The notes under the pieces: model-generated | What the model was told of the DNA's origin: nothing | The model's input: the letters and a program-made list of their open reading frames with translations, nothing else | Database searches by the model: none | Source: Ancylobacter novellus DSM 506 | GTDB taxonomy: Bacteria; Pseudomonadota; Alphaproteobacteria; Rhizobiales; Xanthobacteraceae | Assembly (NCBI RefSeq): GCF_000092925.1 | Contig: NC_014217.1 | Span: 3,286,001 to 3,350,000, forward strand | Direction of reading: 5' to 3' | DNA: 64,000 nucleotides | Shown here: positions 31,849-41,091 of the stretch, in pieces | Position numbering within the stretch: position 1 is the first letter of the stretch | Layout: each line of letters starts with the position of its first letter | Position numbers and translations under genes: made by a program

Positions 31849-31936
31849 CTCTTCCCCGGGCTTCGCCCGGGGATCCAGCCAGCAGGTTGGCGCCGGGTGG
31901 AAAGCCTGGGCGGGCGGGTCATGCCCAGCCATGGGG
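31849..31936. repeat. Palindromic intergenic repeat, family B, degenerate copy 5
   Basis: TTCCCCGGGCTTCGCCCGGG with GATCCAG at the left; GGGCGGGTCATGCCCAGCC at the right. Arms are less conserved than in other copies. The rest of the 408-bp gap before the acyltransferase (31940-32132) shows no other feature. Confidence 0.65.
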
Positions 31937-32132
31937 AGGAGGGGTATCGCCCTCCCAAACGGCGTCATCGGTCGAGCGCTGAGGCGCGTGATGTCCATTA
32001 CGGTCGATGTCGGCCGTAACGACATCGCCGCCCGGCCTCCCTGTCGTCCGGCCGATTCCTGCGGTAAGAAAATAGCGGCTGACGCGAGCGCCCGCCGGGG
32101 CGTCGTCGTATCGAGCTGCGGCAGGCGCGTGC

Positions 32133-33335
32133 GTGGCCTTCGCCGATTCCCTCATGACCAGCGCGGCCGCCACGCCGCTTCCAAGGCCGTCCATGCCCGA
32201 CCTCGCCGGCCACAGCCCGTCCGCCACCTCCCGCGTCACCTGTCTTGATGGGCTGCGCGGCGTCGCCGCCTGCACGGTGGTGGCCTTCCACTTCTTCTAC
32301 GCCTTCGCGCCCGCGTCCTTCATCGACCGCCAGCGCGTCGGGATCGGCCTATTCGACACGCCGCTCGCCGTGCTGTGGAACGGCTATTTCGCCGTGGCGG
32401 TGTTCTTCGCGTTGTCGGGCTTCGTGCTCGCCGCCTCGGCGCCGAAGAGCACGCGCGAGGCGCCGCTGATGATCGGCCTGCGCTATTTCCGCCTCGGCGT
32501 GCCGGCGCTGGTCTCCTCCATCCTCGCCTGGGCCTGGCTCACCAGCTTCCCCGAGGCCGCGCGCGACGTGCAGGCCATCACCGCCAGCCCGTGGTTCCGC
32601 TGGACCTACCAGGCGCCGATCCCGCCGCTGAGCCAGGCGATCTGGGAAGGCGCCGTCGGCGTGTTCGTCAACGGCACCACCCGCTTCAACAATCCGCTCT
32701 GGACCATGCAGGCCGAGTTCTTCGGCTCGGTGCTGATCTACGGCTCCTATGCCGTGCTGCGGGGGCATGCGCGGCCATGGGCGATGGCGCTGGGCCTCGT
32801 CGGCTTCACCGCCTTCGGGCTGTTCCCCCTCGCCGCCTTCAGCGGCGGCGCGCTCGTCTACGAGCTGCGCCACAGGCTGCGCGACCATGCGCTCGCGGGA
32901 AGCCTGATCGGGCTGGCCGGCCTCATCCTCGGCGCCACCTTCCCCGGCCATGCTGCCGGGCCGGGGACGCTCGCCTATGCCCAGTCCTGGCTCGGCACCG
33001 GCGGCCTGCGCGAGATCGGCGCGCTTCTGGTGATCGTGGCGATCCTGATCACCCCGCCGGTGCGGCGCTTCTTCGAGGCGCCGCCGCTGCAGCGGCTCGG
33101 CGAGCTCTCCTTCCCGATCTACCTCGTGCATGTGCCGCTGATCGTGGCGCCGGCGGCCTATGTCTTCGCCGCGCTGGCCCCGCTCTCGCCGCTGGCACTG
33201 GCGGGGCTGTTCGCGCTCACCTGCCTCGGCACGCTGGCGCTCGGGGCTCTGTTCCTGGTGGCGGTGGAGCGGCCGCTGCTGGCCGTGCTCAAGGCCGTGC
33301 GCACCCGAGGGCGGGCGCGCCTCGCCGCGCTGTAA
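32133..33335 (+). CDS. Acyltransferase family 3 membrane protein
   Basis: Inner-membrane acyltransferase of the type that O-acylates polysaccharides, lipids or peptidoglycan. The 400 residues have about ten membrane spans and the family signatures RVTCLDGLRGVAACTVVAFH (catalytic His), FFALSGFVLA, FNNPLWTMQAEFFGS and LGELSFPIYLVHVPL. The first start is a GTG at 32133; an ATG at 32154 is an alternative and has no functional effect on the domain. It converges on bcsN with an 8-bp gap, so cellulose or another exopolysaccharide is a possible acceptor, by context only. Confidence 0.88.
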   Translation: MAFADSLMTSAAATPLPRPSMPDLAGHSPSATSRVTCLDGLRGVAACTVVAFHFFYAFAPASFIDRQRVGIGLFDTPLAVLWNGYFAVAVFFALSGFVLAASAPKSTREAPLMIGLRYFRLGVPALVSSILAWAWLTSFPEAARDVQAITASPWFRWTYQAPIPPLSQAIWEGAVGVFVNGTTRFNNPLWTMQAEFFGSVLIYGSYAVLRGHARPWAMALGLVGFTAFGLFPLAAFSGGALVYELRHRLRDHALAGSLIGLAGLILGATFPGHAAGPGTLAYAQSWLGTGGLREIGALLVIVAILITPPVRRFFEAPPLQRLGELSFPIYLVHVPLIVAPAAYVFAALAPLSPLALAGLFALTCLGTLALGALFLVAVERPLLAVLKAVRTRGRARLAAL

Positions 33336-33342
33336 GGGCGTG

Positions 33343-34557
33343 CTACTGCGCCGGCGTCGGATAGTTGCCGGCGCCGGGCACCAGCCGTACCGGATCGCCG
33401 ACCGTGCCCGAGGTGCTGCTGGTGCCGGAGTTGCTGGTCGGCCGCGGCGCGGAGACCGGCGGCACGCCCGGCAGGGTCGGCGGCGCCGAGAAGGGCGAGT
33501 TCTGCGTCGGCGTCTGCACCGGGCGCGAGGGCGCCTGGTCGACGACGGCGCCGGGCGGAGGCGAGCCCTGGATCACGTTCGCCCGCGACGACGGGGCGAG
33601 CTGCGCCGAACCTGCGGGACCGGGCACCTGCGGATAGCCCTCATAGGGATCGACGAGATTGCCCTGCGGCATACCCGGCTGGGTCATGCCGGGCTGGTAC
33701 ACCTGCTCGGGCTGCGGCACGGCGCTGCCATAGCGCGGCCGGCTGCGGCGCCGGGGGGCCGGCGCGGCCGCCGGAGCCACCTCGGCTTCCGGTCCCATCC
33801 AGCCATCGAGCACTGTGCCATCGCCCTGCAGGCCGGACGGATAGGCCAGCGGCCCGCCGATCCGCCCCAGCCCCTCCGGCTCGCCCATCGGCCGGCCATA
33901 GGGCTGCCAGACATAGGGGAGGAAGTAGCCGTTGATGGAATAGCGGTACATGACGCGCAGCAGATCCTGCTCGCTGGCGCCGATCTGGCAGAGCCGCAGG
34001 CGGATGGAGAGCACGCCGCGGTCGACCCGGAAGATGTTCATCGGCACTTGCGACTGGATGCGCTGCCAGCCATAGATGCACAGCTCGCCGCCGCCGGCAT
34101 TGCCGATGGCGTAGTTGAACGGGCCGTAGCGGTTCTGCACATAGTAGTTCGAGACGTGCATGGTGACGCCCGGCATGCGGTCGAGCATCTCCTGGTCGAG
34201 CACCTCCGCGCTGAGGAAGTCGTCGGCGCGCGTGTTCTCCCAGCCGGTGCGCTCCTTCACCGGGCCGAAGAACACCGTGTAGATGGCGTTCTGCCCGCGC
34301 GAATGCGCGTTGGTGCCGAGCATGATCTCCTGCTCGATGGCGTTGAGATAGGTGGTCTGGACGACGGCGATCACCGGCGGCGCCGAGCCGGGCTCGGGCA
34401 GCACCAGGGCATCGGAGATCGCGACCTCGGTGGCGAGGTTGGCGACCTTCGGGTTCTGCCCCGGCCACGGGTACATGCTGCCGCATCCGGCCGAAAGGAG
34501 AGCCAGGGACACCGCCAGACACCCGGGTAGAGGTACGCGCGTAGTCCGTCCCGTCAT
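33343..34557 (-). CDS. bcsN: BcsN, cellulose biosynthesis lipoprotein of the rhizobial type
   Basis: A 404-residue lipoprotein with lipobox LLSAGC (Cys25). The conserved part (about 30-240) contains VVQTTYLNAIEQEIMLGTNA, HSRGQNAIYTVFFGPV, MHVSNYYVQNRYGPFNYAIG, ELCIYGWQRIQ and GYFLPYVWQPYGRP. I recognise this as the BcsN family that accompanies cellulose synthase in Agrobacterium and relatives; its biochemical role is not established. From about residue 245 the chain is Pro/Gly/Gln-rich and disordered. It diverges from bcsA across 242 bp. Confidence 0.85.
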   Translation of the reverse strand: MTGRTTRVPLPGCLAVSLALLSAGCGSMYPWPGQNPKVANLATEVAISDALVLPEPGSAPPVIAVVQTTYLNAIEQEIMLGTNAHSRGQNAIYTVFFGPVKERTGWENTRADDFLSAEVLDQEMLDRMPGVTMHVSNYYVQNRYGPFNYAIGNAGGGELCIYGWQRIQSQVPMNIFRVDRGVLSIRLRLCQIGASEQDLLRVMYRYSINGYFLPYVWQPYGRPMGEPEGLGRIGGPLAYPSGLQGDGTVLDGWMGPEAEVAPAAAPAPRRRSRPRYGSAVPQPEQVYQPGMTQPGMPQGNLVDPYEGYPQVPGPAGSAQLAPSSRANVIQGSPPPGAVVDQAPSRPVQTPTQNSPFSAPPTLPGVPPVSAPRPTSNSGTSSTSGTVGDPVRLVPGAGNYPTPAQ

Positions 34558-34655
34558 AGCCCCTTCAACGCTCGTGCTGGCCGAACAAGCGCTCCACTGC
34601 CACGGTCATCCCCCCAGAAACCGCCGCTCGGAACAACGCCGAATCACTTGTGTCA

Positions 34656-34684
34656 TTGGACTTTAGCCTGCACCGCAATAGGGT
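34656..34684 (+). promoter_or_regulatory. Candidate promoter of the cellulose operon
   Basis: TTGGAC (34656-34661), a 17-bp spacer, then TAGGGT (34679-34684), within the AT-richer bcsN-bcsA intergenic region. Weak -10 match; the leader would be about 110 nt. No operator was recognised. Confidence 0.3.
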
Positions 34685-34799
34685 GGAATCGATCCGCGCG
34701 CGATATGGTTTGAATTTGGATAGATTTCCTCAACCTCTCGCGTCTAAGACACATTGATCTGCTGACTTTCAGCGGGGGCTGGACGAGGCAATAACGACG

Positions 34800-37007
34800 A
34801 TGCGCAAAGCTTGGATCGCCGCGCTGTGGGCTATTTCATCCCTGGTCGTGGTATTCTTGATCACTCTGCCGATCAGCTTGCAGGCTCATCTGATCGCCGG
34901 GTGCATCGTCGTCGTCGCCATGATCCTGCTCAAGACCTTCGGCCCCCCGGTCGGCATGCCGCGCACCATTGCGCTCGCCATCGGCACCGCCGTAGTATTG
35001 CGATACGTATACTGGCGCACCACGAGCACGATTCCGCCGATCACCCAGCTCGAGGACTTCATCCCCGGCTTCATGCTCTATTTGGCCGAGATGTACAGCG
35101 TGTTTATGCTGTTCCTCAGCCTGTTCGTAGTCTCCGCGCCGATGCCGGTGCGCACCGCGCCGGCCATTCCCGCGGACCAGATCCCGACCGTCGACGTGTT
35201 CATCCCGAGCTATAACGAGGACGCGTCGCTGCTGGCCTCGACCGTCTCGGCGGCGCTCAGCCTCGACTATCCGGCCGACAAGTTCACCGTCTGGCTGCTC
35301 GACGACGGCGGCACCGACCAGAAATGCGAGCAGGACGACCCCGACCAGGCCGCCGCCGCCATCGCCCGGCGGGCCGAATTGCAGCAGCTCTGCGCCGGCC
35401 TCGGCGCCCGCTACCTGACCCGCGCCCGCAACGAGCACGCCAAGGCCGGCAACCTCAATAACGGCCTCGCGCACTCGACGGGCGACCTCGTGGTGGTGTT
35501 CGACGCCGACCACGCGCCGACGCGCGACTTCCTCACCAACACGGTCGGCTACTTCCTCGAGGACGAGAACCTCTTCCTCGTGCAGACGCCGCATTTCTTC
35601 ATCAATCCCGACCCTCTGGAGCGCAATCTCGGCACCTTCGACTTCATGCCGTCGGAGAACGAGATGTTCTACGGCATCATCCAACGCGGCCTCGACAAGT
35701 GGGACGCCGCCTTCTTCTGCGGTTCGGCGGCGGTGCTGAGCCGGCGCGCCTTGGGCGAAAGCAACGGCTTCAGCGGCGTCACCATCACCGAGGACTGCGA
35801 GACCGCGCTCGAGCTGCACTCGCGCGGCTGGCACTCGATCTATGTCGACAAGCCGATGATCGCCGGCCTGCAGCCCGACAGCTATGCCAGCTTCATCGTC
35901 CAGCGCTCGCGCTGGGCGCAGGGCATGATGCAGATCCTGCGTTTCCACTTCCCGCCGGGCAAGCGCGGCCTCACCCTGGCGCAGCGCCTGTGCTACTGCT
36001 CCAGCACCTTCTTCTGGCTGTTCCCCTATTCGCGGCTGATGTTCCTCATCTCGCCGCTGTTCTACCTGTTCTTCTCGCTGGAGATCTTCAACGCCTCCGG
36101 CGCCGAGTTCCTCGCCTACACCACCACCTACATGCTGGTGAACCTGCTGATGCAGAACTACCTCTATGGCCGCTATCGCTGGCCATGGGTCTCCGAGCTC
36201 TACGAATACATCCAGTCGATCTACCTGTTCCCCGCTTTGGTGTCGGTGCTGGCCAATCCGCGCAAGCCCACCTTCAAGGTGACGGCAAAGGGCGAGCACA
36301 TGGACGAGGGCCATGTGTCGGAGATCGGCCCGCCCTTCTTCATCATCTTCGGCATCCTCGTCCTCGGCGTGGTGCTGACCATCTGGCGCCTGCTGACAGA
36401 GCCGTTCAACCATGACGTCATCATCGTCGTCGGCGGCTGGAACCTCTTGAACCTGCTGCTCGCCGGCTGCGCGCTGGGCGTCGTCTCCGAGCGGCGCAAC
36501 CGCCGCCGCACGCACCGCGTCGACCTGCTGCGCCGGGGCGAGATCGTCATCAACGGCGTCGCCTACCCGGCCGCCATCGAGGACGGCTCGCTCGGCGGCG
36601 CGCGGGTGCGGCTGGCGGCCAATGTGACGGTGCCGGAGTTCGAGCGCGGGACGGTCGGCCTGCTGCGCTTCCGCCCGCTGGCCACCAACATCCCGATCGA
36701 CGTGCTGCCGGTCGCGATCCGCAACGTCGAGCGCGGTGCCGAGGGCGCGCTGCTCGGCTGCCAGTTCCACCCGGACCAGCCGCTGCACTACCGCCTGATC
36801 GCCGACCTGATCTTCGCCAATTCCAACGAATGGCAGAAATTCCTGGATTCGCGCCGGAATAACCCCGGCGTGCTCATGGGCACGATACGGTTCGTCCGCG
36901 TGGCGATCTTCCAGACCGGCCGCGGCCTCTCCTACCTGGTCAACCTGCACAAGCTCTGGCGCGAGCGGCGCCGCCGCCCGGTGCTCGCGCCGGTCAAACG
37001 TGGATGA
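34800..37007 (+). CDS. bcsA: BcsA, cellulose synthase catalytic subunit with PilZ domain
   Basis: Processive family 2 glycosyltransferase that polymerises UDP-glucose into beta-1,4-glucan and extrudes it through its own channel. The 735 residues have N-terminal membrane spans and a GT domain with LLDDGGTDQ (about 165), VVFDADHAPTRDF (about 233), TITEDCETALELHSRGW (about 329) and VQRSRWAQGMMQ (about 367). More membrane spans follow, then a C-terminal PilZ domain (about 565-670) with RRTHR and DGSLGG, the RxxxR...DxSxxG c-di-GMP site. Activity is therefore expected to depend on c-di-GMP. Overlaps bcsB by ATGA. Confidence 0.97.
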   Translation: MRKAWIAALWAISSLVVVFLITLPISLQAHLIAGCIVVVAMILLKTFGPPVGMPRTIALAIGTAVVLRYVYWRTTSTIPPITQLEDFIPGFMLYLAEMYSVFMLFLSLFVVSAPMPVRTAPAIPADQIPTVDVFIPSYNEDASLLASTVSAALSLDYPADKFTVWLLDDGGTDQKCEQDDPDQAAAAIARRAELQQLCAGLGARYLTRARNEHAKAGNLNNGLAHSTGDLVVVFDADHAPTRDFLTNTVGYFLEDENLFLVQTPHFFINPDPLERNLGTFDFMPSENEMFYGIIQRGLDKWDAAFFCGSAAVLSRRALGESNGFSGVTITEDCETALELHSRGWHSIYVDKPMIAGLQPDSYASFIVQRSRWAQGMMQILRFHFPPGKRGLTLAQRLCYCSSTFFWLFPYSRLMFLISPLFYLFFSLEIFNASGAEFLAYTTTYMLVNLLMQNYLYGRYRWPWVSELYEYIQSIYLFPALVSVLANPRKPTFKVTAKGEHMDEGHVSEIGPPFFIIFGILVLGVVLTIWRLLTEPFNHDVIIVVGGWNLLNLLLAGCALGVVSERRNRRRTHRVDLLRRGEIVINGVAYPAAIEDGSLGGARVRLAANVTVPEFERGTVGLLRFRPLATNIPIDVLPVAIRNVERGAEGALLGCQFHPDQPLHYRLIADLIFANSNEWQKFLDSRRNNPGVLMGTIRFVRVAIFQTGRGLSYLVNLHKLWRERRRRPVLAPVKRG

Positions 37008-40000
37008 CCAGGATGCGCGCTCCCGCCTCCATTGCCGCCGCTCTCGTCCTCGCGCTCGCGCAGGCGCCGCTCGCCGGCCCCTGGCTGGCGCCGGCCTACG
37101 CCCAGGGGGCCGGCCAGGGCACCGGCTTCTCGATGACGCCGCCGATCCCCGGTTATGGCGGGGGCAATGCGCCCGCCTCCGGGAGTTCCGCGCCGGCGAC
37201 CTCGGTGCCGATGACGCCGCCCGCCTCGTCCGGCTCCGCTGCGCCGAGTTCTTCGGCCTCGTCGCCCGCGGCCTCGGACAGTTTGAGCGCCGGCGCCGCC
37301 GGCGGACCGAACTTCTCCATCCCGTCCTTCCCGACGCCGTCGGCACCTTCGCAGGGGTCGACGCCCTTCGCGATGCCCTCCGGGCAGGCCGCGCCGGCAC
37401 CGGCGGGCCGGTCGCCGGCGCCGTCCTCGTCCTCCGCCTGGATCCCCGCGCCGGACGCCGGCGAGACGCCCGCACAGACGCAGGCGGGCCAGGCGCGGCC
37501 GGTCAATCCGCAGCAGGCGAAGCCCGCGCCTTATGCCCAGGCGCCCGCCATGCCCGCGCCTTCCATGCCCGCGCCCGCGGCGCCACGCAGCACCCCGCCG
37601 ACCTCCGGCGCGCAGGCTCCCGCGAGCCCGCCGACCTCGGCGACGGCGCCGACTTGGGACATGAACCAGTCGTCGACCGGCATTGAATTGCCGGGCGAGC
37701 CCGGCGCGCCCGCGCCGACCGCCGCGCCGTTCCAGATGGTGCCCGGCCAGCCCGCGCCGGTCATCACGCAGGTGCCCGCCACCACCCCGGTGGCCGAAGT
37801 GCGCAAGCGGCCCGACCGATTCCTCATCCCGCAGCGGCGTATGATCTTCGCCGGCGAGGTCGCCTCGCGCGCCTGGGTGTTCTACGCCACCCAGGAAGAG
37901 GCCAACCGGCAGGCGAGCTTCCTGCTCAGCTACCTCAGCGCCGTCGTCGTGATGCCGGAAACCTCGCGTATCCGCGTGACGGTGAACGGCCAGGCGCTGA
38001 TCGAGCGGCCGATCGCCGCCTCGCAGGAGCCCGCGCATTTCGAGGTACCGATCCAGCGCGGCACGCTGCGCCCGGGCGCCAACCTCATCCGCATCGACGT
38101 GGTGCAGCGTCACCGCACCGACTGCGCGGTCACCGCGACCTACGAGCTCTGGACCGAGATCAACAACGAGGGCACCGGCCTCGTCTTCAACGGCGGCCGC
38201 CCGCCGCTGTCCGGCGGTCTCGACGACCTCGCCTCGGTCGGCTTCGACCAGTACGGCGTGACGCCGATCCGCATCGTCACCCCCGGCCCGATCGAGGGCG
38301 GCGGCAGCTCCCGCGTGCTGCGGGTGGTACAGGGCCTCGCCGTGCGCGGCCAGTTCCCCAACACTTCCGTCACCATAGCGGATAGCCAGACGGGCCAGAC
38401 GCCGCCGGGCGGGCTCACCGTCGTGGTCGGCACCGCCTCGGAGCTGCCCCGCCTGATGGCCTCGGTGCCGAACGAGGCGCGGCTGCGCCCGATCACCACA
38501 CTATTGGAGGACGACCGGCTCGGCGCGCCGACGCTGGTCATCTCCGGGCCGACCGCGGCCGACGTCGACCGCGCCATCGACCGGCTGAACGCGATCTCCA
38601 TTCCCCGCACCGACGCGGTCAACACGCAGACGCTGTACGCGCCCAATGCGCCGCTGTTCGACAGCGCCCGCAGCGTGCGCCTCGGCGAACTCGGCGTGCC
38701 GACGCAGGAATTCTCCGGCCGCCGCTTCCGCGCCGAGTTCCAGATCGCGCTACCGGCCGACTTCTACGCCCAGGCCTATGGCAACGCGCAGCTGCTGCTC
38801 GACGCCGCCTTCACCGCCGCGGTGCGGCCGGGCAGCCATGTCGACGTCTATGTGAACGAGCAGATCGCCTCGAACCTGCCGATCACCGCCTCGGGCGGCG
38901 GACTGTTCCAGCGCGAGCGCATGCAGATCCCGCTGCGCAACTTCCGTCCCGGTGTGAACCGCCTCTGGCTGGAAGTGGTGCTCGACACGGAATCGGACGC
39001 GCGCTGCCTGCCGGGTGCCACCCTGCCGGCCGAGAACCGCTTCGTACTGTTCGATTCGACCGAGTTCTCCATCGGCAACTTCGCCCGTATCGGCCGGGTG
39101 CCGGACCTCGCCTCGTTCTCCGCCGATGCCTTCCCCTACAATCTCGACGGCAACCCGGTCGCGGTGGTGCTGGCGCGGCAGGATTCATCCACGCTGTCGG
39201 CCGCCGGCACGCTGATGTCGCGGCTCGCCCTCGCCAATGGCGCGCCGCTGCCGATCGACGCCTCTCCCGCCTCGGTGACGCTGGGCGAGCGCAACGTGAT
39301 CTTCGTCGGCAGCATCGACCAGGTCTCCTCCAGCGTGCTGGACCAGGTCGGCGTCGCCGAGACGGCGCGGACCAACTGGGTGGTCTCCGCCAGCGGCGAC
39401 GAGAACAGGGACGTCGGCAGCAGCCAGGAATACGACAACGTGCTGGAGCGTTTCCGCTCCCGCCAGGTCGGCGACAGCCCGCCCCCGCCCGGCGAGCCGC
39501 GGCTCGACCAGAACACGCACGAGGTCTATGAGCGCTGGCGTGGCAGCGTGCAGGGGCACAGCAGCCTCTACACCATCGTCGAAGGCTTCGAGGGCTGGCT
39601 GGAGCGCACCTTCTCCATCAACTTCGAATCCTTCCGCCTGCAGGAAGGCCGGCGCAGCCTGTTCGAGCCGCCCCCGCGCACCTCGGTACTGATGGCGCAG
39701 GGCACCGGCCCGACGGGCTCGGCCGCCTGGACGCTGGTCGCCGGCCGCACGCCGGAGGCGCTGGCGGCGTCGATGACGCGCTTCACCTCGGATGCCGTGT
39801 GGAACCGCATCGGCGGGCAGGCCGTCGCCTATCAGGTGGCGTCCGGCGACATCGAGCGGCGCGACATACGCAGCTTCAGCTTCATCGTCACCCAGCCGCT
39901 CTCCTTCGGCAATCTGCGCATGATCGCGGCCAACTGGCTGTCGATCAACATCCTGCCCTACGCGCTGATGCTGGTTCTGGCCGGCACGATCCTCGGCTGC

Positions 40001-40042
40001 GCCACCGCCCTCCTGCTGCGCCGGCTCGGGCGGCCCTCATGA
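37004..40042 (+). CDS. bcsB: BcsB, periplasmic cellulose synthase subunit with long disordered N-terminus
   Basis: Membrane-anchored periplasmic partner that guides the glucan and completes the BcsA channel. The 1012 residues begin with a signal peptide (about 1-34), then about 230 residues of Pro/Ala/Ser/Gln-rich low complexity. The folded part starts at about residue 266 (RPDRFLIPQRRMIFAGEVAS) with RVTVNGQALIERPI, LRPGANLIRIDVVQRHRTDC and later FEGWLERTFSINFESFRLQE. A C-terminal membrane anchor (NILPYALMLVLAGTILGCAT) ends the chain. Usual BcsB proteins are about 700-850 residues, the excess being the linker. Overlaps bcsZ by ATGA. Confidence 0.93.
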   Translation: MTRMRAPASIAAALVLALAQAPLAGPWLAPAYAQGAGQGTGFSMTPPIPGYGGGNAPASGSSAPATSVPMTPPASSGSAAPSSSASSPAASDSLSAGAAGGPNFSIPSFPTPSAPSQGSTPFAMPSGQAAPAPAGRSPAPSSSSAWIPAPDAGETPAQTQAGQARPVNPQQAKPAPYAQAPAMPAPSMPAPAAPRSTPPTSGAQAPASPPTSATAPTWDMNQSSTGIELPGEPGAPAPTAAPFQMVPGQPAPVITQVPATTPVAEVRKRPDRFLIPQRRMIFAGEVASRAWVFYATQEEANRQASFLLSYLSAVVVMPETSRIRVTVNGQALIERPIAASQEPAHFEVPIQRGTLRPGANLIRIDVVQRHRTDCAVTATYELWTEINNEGTGLVFNGGRPPLSGGLDDLASVGFDQYGVTPIRIVTPGPIEGGGSSRVLRVVQGLAVRGQFPNTSVTIADSQTGQTPPGGLTVVVGTASELPRLMASVPNEARLRPITTLLEDDRLGAPTLVISGPTAADVDRAIDRLNAISIPRTDAVNTQTLYAPNAPLFDSARSVRLGELGVPTQEFSGRRFRAEFQIALPADFYAQAYGNAQLLLDAAFTAAVRPGSHVDVYVNEQIASNLPITASGGGLFQRERMQIPLRNFRPGVNRLWLEVVLDTESDARCLPGATLPAENRFVLFDSTEFSIGNFARIGRVPDLASFSADAFPYNLDGNPVAVVLARQDSSTLSAAGTLMSRLALANGAPLPIDASPASVTLGERNVIFVGSIDQVSSSVLDQVGVAETARTNWVVSASGDENRDVGSSQEYDNVLERFRSRQVGDSPPPPGEPRLDQNTHEVYERWRGSVQGHSSLYTIVEGFEGWLERTFSINFESFRLQEGRRSLFEPPPRTSVLMAQGTGPTGSAAWTLVAGRTPEALAASMTRFTSDAVWNRIGGQAVAYQVASGDIERRDIRSFSFIVTQPLSFGNLRMIAANWLSINILPYALMLVLAGTILGCATALLLRRLGRPS

Positions 40043-41091
40043 TCCGGCGGGTGCTCGCCGGCTTTCTCCTGATCGTCTGCGGAGCACTGCCCGTGTCCGC
40101 CCAGCCCTCCACCCTGATCCCGACCGAGGCCTGGAGCGCCTATATGGAGCGCTTCGTCGACGGCAGCGGACGCGTCGTCGACACCGCCAATGGCGGCATC
40201 AGCCACAGCGAAGGCCAGGGCTACGGCATGCTGCTGGCGTATTTAGCAGGTGACAGAAGCAACTTTGAACGCATATGGAGTTTTACGCGTACCGAGTTAC
40301 TGATTCGCGATGATGGACTCGCCGCATGGCGCTGGGATCCGAACTCTACGCCGCATGTCACCGACGTAAACGCGGCGAGCGACGGCGATTTGTTAATCGC
40401 CTATGCCTTGGCACGGGCCGGAGCCGCGTGGAATCAACAGCCCTACATCGACGCGGCGCGGCGAATCGCACGGGCGATCGGGAGGAAGCTTCTGGTCACC
40501 GACGGAAGCCGGCTGGTTCTGCTTCCGGGCGTCTCCGGCTTCTCCTCCAGCGACCGGCCGGACGGCCCGATACTCAACCTATCCTATTGGATATTCGAGA
40601 CCTTTCCGGTCATGGCGCAGCTCGCGCCGGAGTTCAAATGGTCAGAAGCGGCCAATGCCGGGCTGGAGCTGCTGAGCATCGCCCAGCTGGGTCCGGCGCG
40701 GCTTCCACCCGACTGGATCTCGGCGCCGGCGAGCAAGCCGGTGACGGTCGCCGAGGGCTTCCCGCCTGTCTTTGGTTACAATTCATTAAGGATATCTCTT
40801 TACCTGTTGCGGGCAGGGATCGAGAACACGGCGTTACAGGAACCATTCCGGCGGAGTTGGCTGATCGAAGGCGGGGGCACACCCGCGGTCGTCGACATCC
40901 CCACCGGGCGCGTGCTCGCACGGCTTACCGACCCGGGCTATCGCATGCTCGCGTCGGTTCTGGCCTGTGCGTTGAATGCCACCCCGATTCCCGAAGATCT
41001 GAGACGTTTTGAGCCTACGCTCTACTATCCGTCGACGTTGTACTTGTTAGGCTGGGCACTGGTCGCGGAGCGATATCCGAGATGTCTTTGA
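40039..41091 (+). CDS. bcsZ: BcsZ, family 8 endoglucanase
   Basis: Periplasmic beta-1,4-endoglucanase that tunes cellulose output. The 350 residues have a signal peptide (about 1-21) and a GH8 domain: ANGGISHSEGQGYGMLLAYL with the acid E58, WDPNSTPHVTDVNAASDGDL with candidate base D115/D117, and PPVFGYNSLRISLYLLRAG. Between about 40225-40420 and 40770-41075 the codons shift to types rare in neighbours (TTA, AGA, ATA, AGT, TTT, AAT), while the ends match the local GC-rich style. It overlaps the bcsB stop (ATGA) and the next gene by 10 bp. Confidence 0.94.
   Translation: MIRRVLAGFLLIVCGALPVSAQPSTLIPTEAWSAYMERFVDGSGRVVDTANGGISHSEGQGYGMLLAYLAGDRSNFERIWSFTRTELLIRDDGLAAWRWDPNSTPHVTDVNAASDGDLLIAYALARAGAAWNQQPYIDAARRIARAIGRKLLVTDGSRLVLLPGVSGFSSSDRPDGPILNLSYWIFETFPVMAQLAPEFKWSEAANAGLELLSIAQLGPARLPPDWISAPASKPVTVAEGFPPVFGYNSLRISLYLLRAGIENTALQEPFRRSWLIEGGGTPAVVDIPTGRVLARLTDPGYRMLASVLACALNATPIPEDLRRFEPTLYYPSTLYLLGWALVAERYPRCL

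Noticed and set aside
34836-37475. 879-codon minus-strand open frame opposite bcsA and bcsB
   Set aside because: Antisense to bcsA with its complete GT2 and PilZ motifs; composition is Arg/Asp/Glu-rich without domains.
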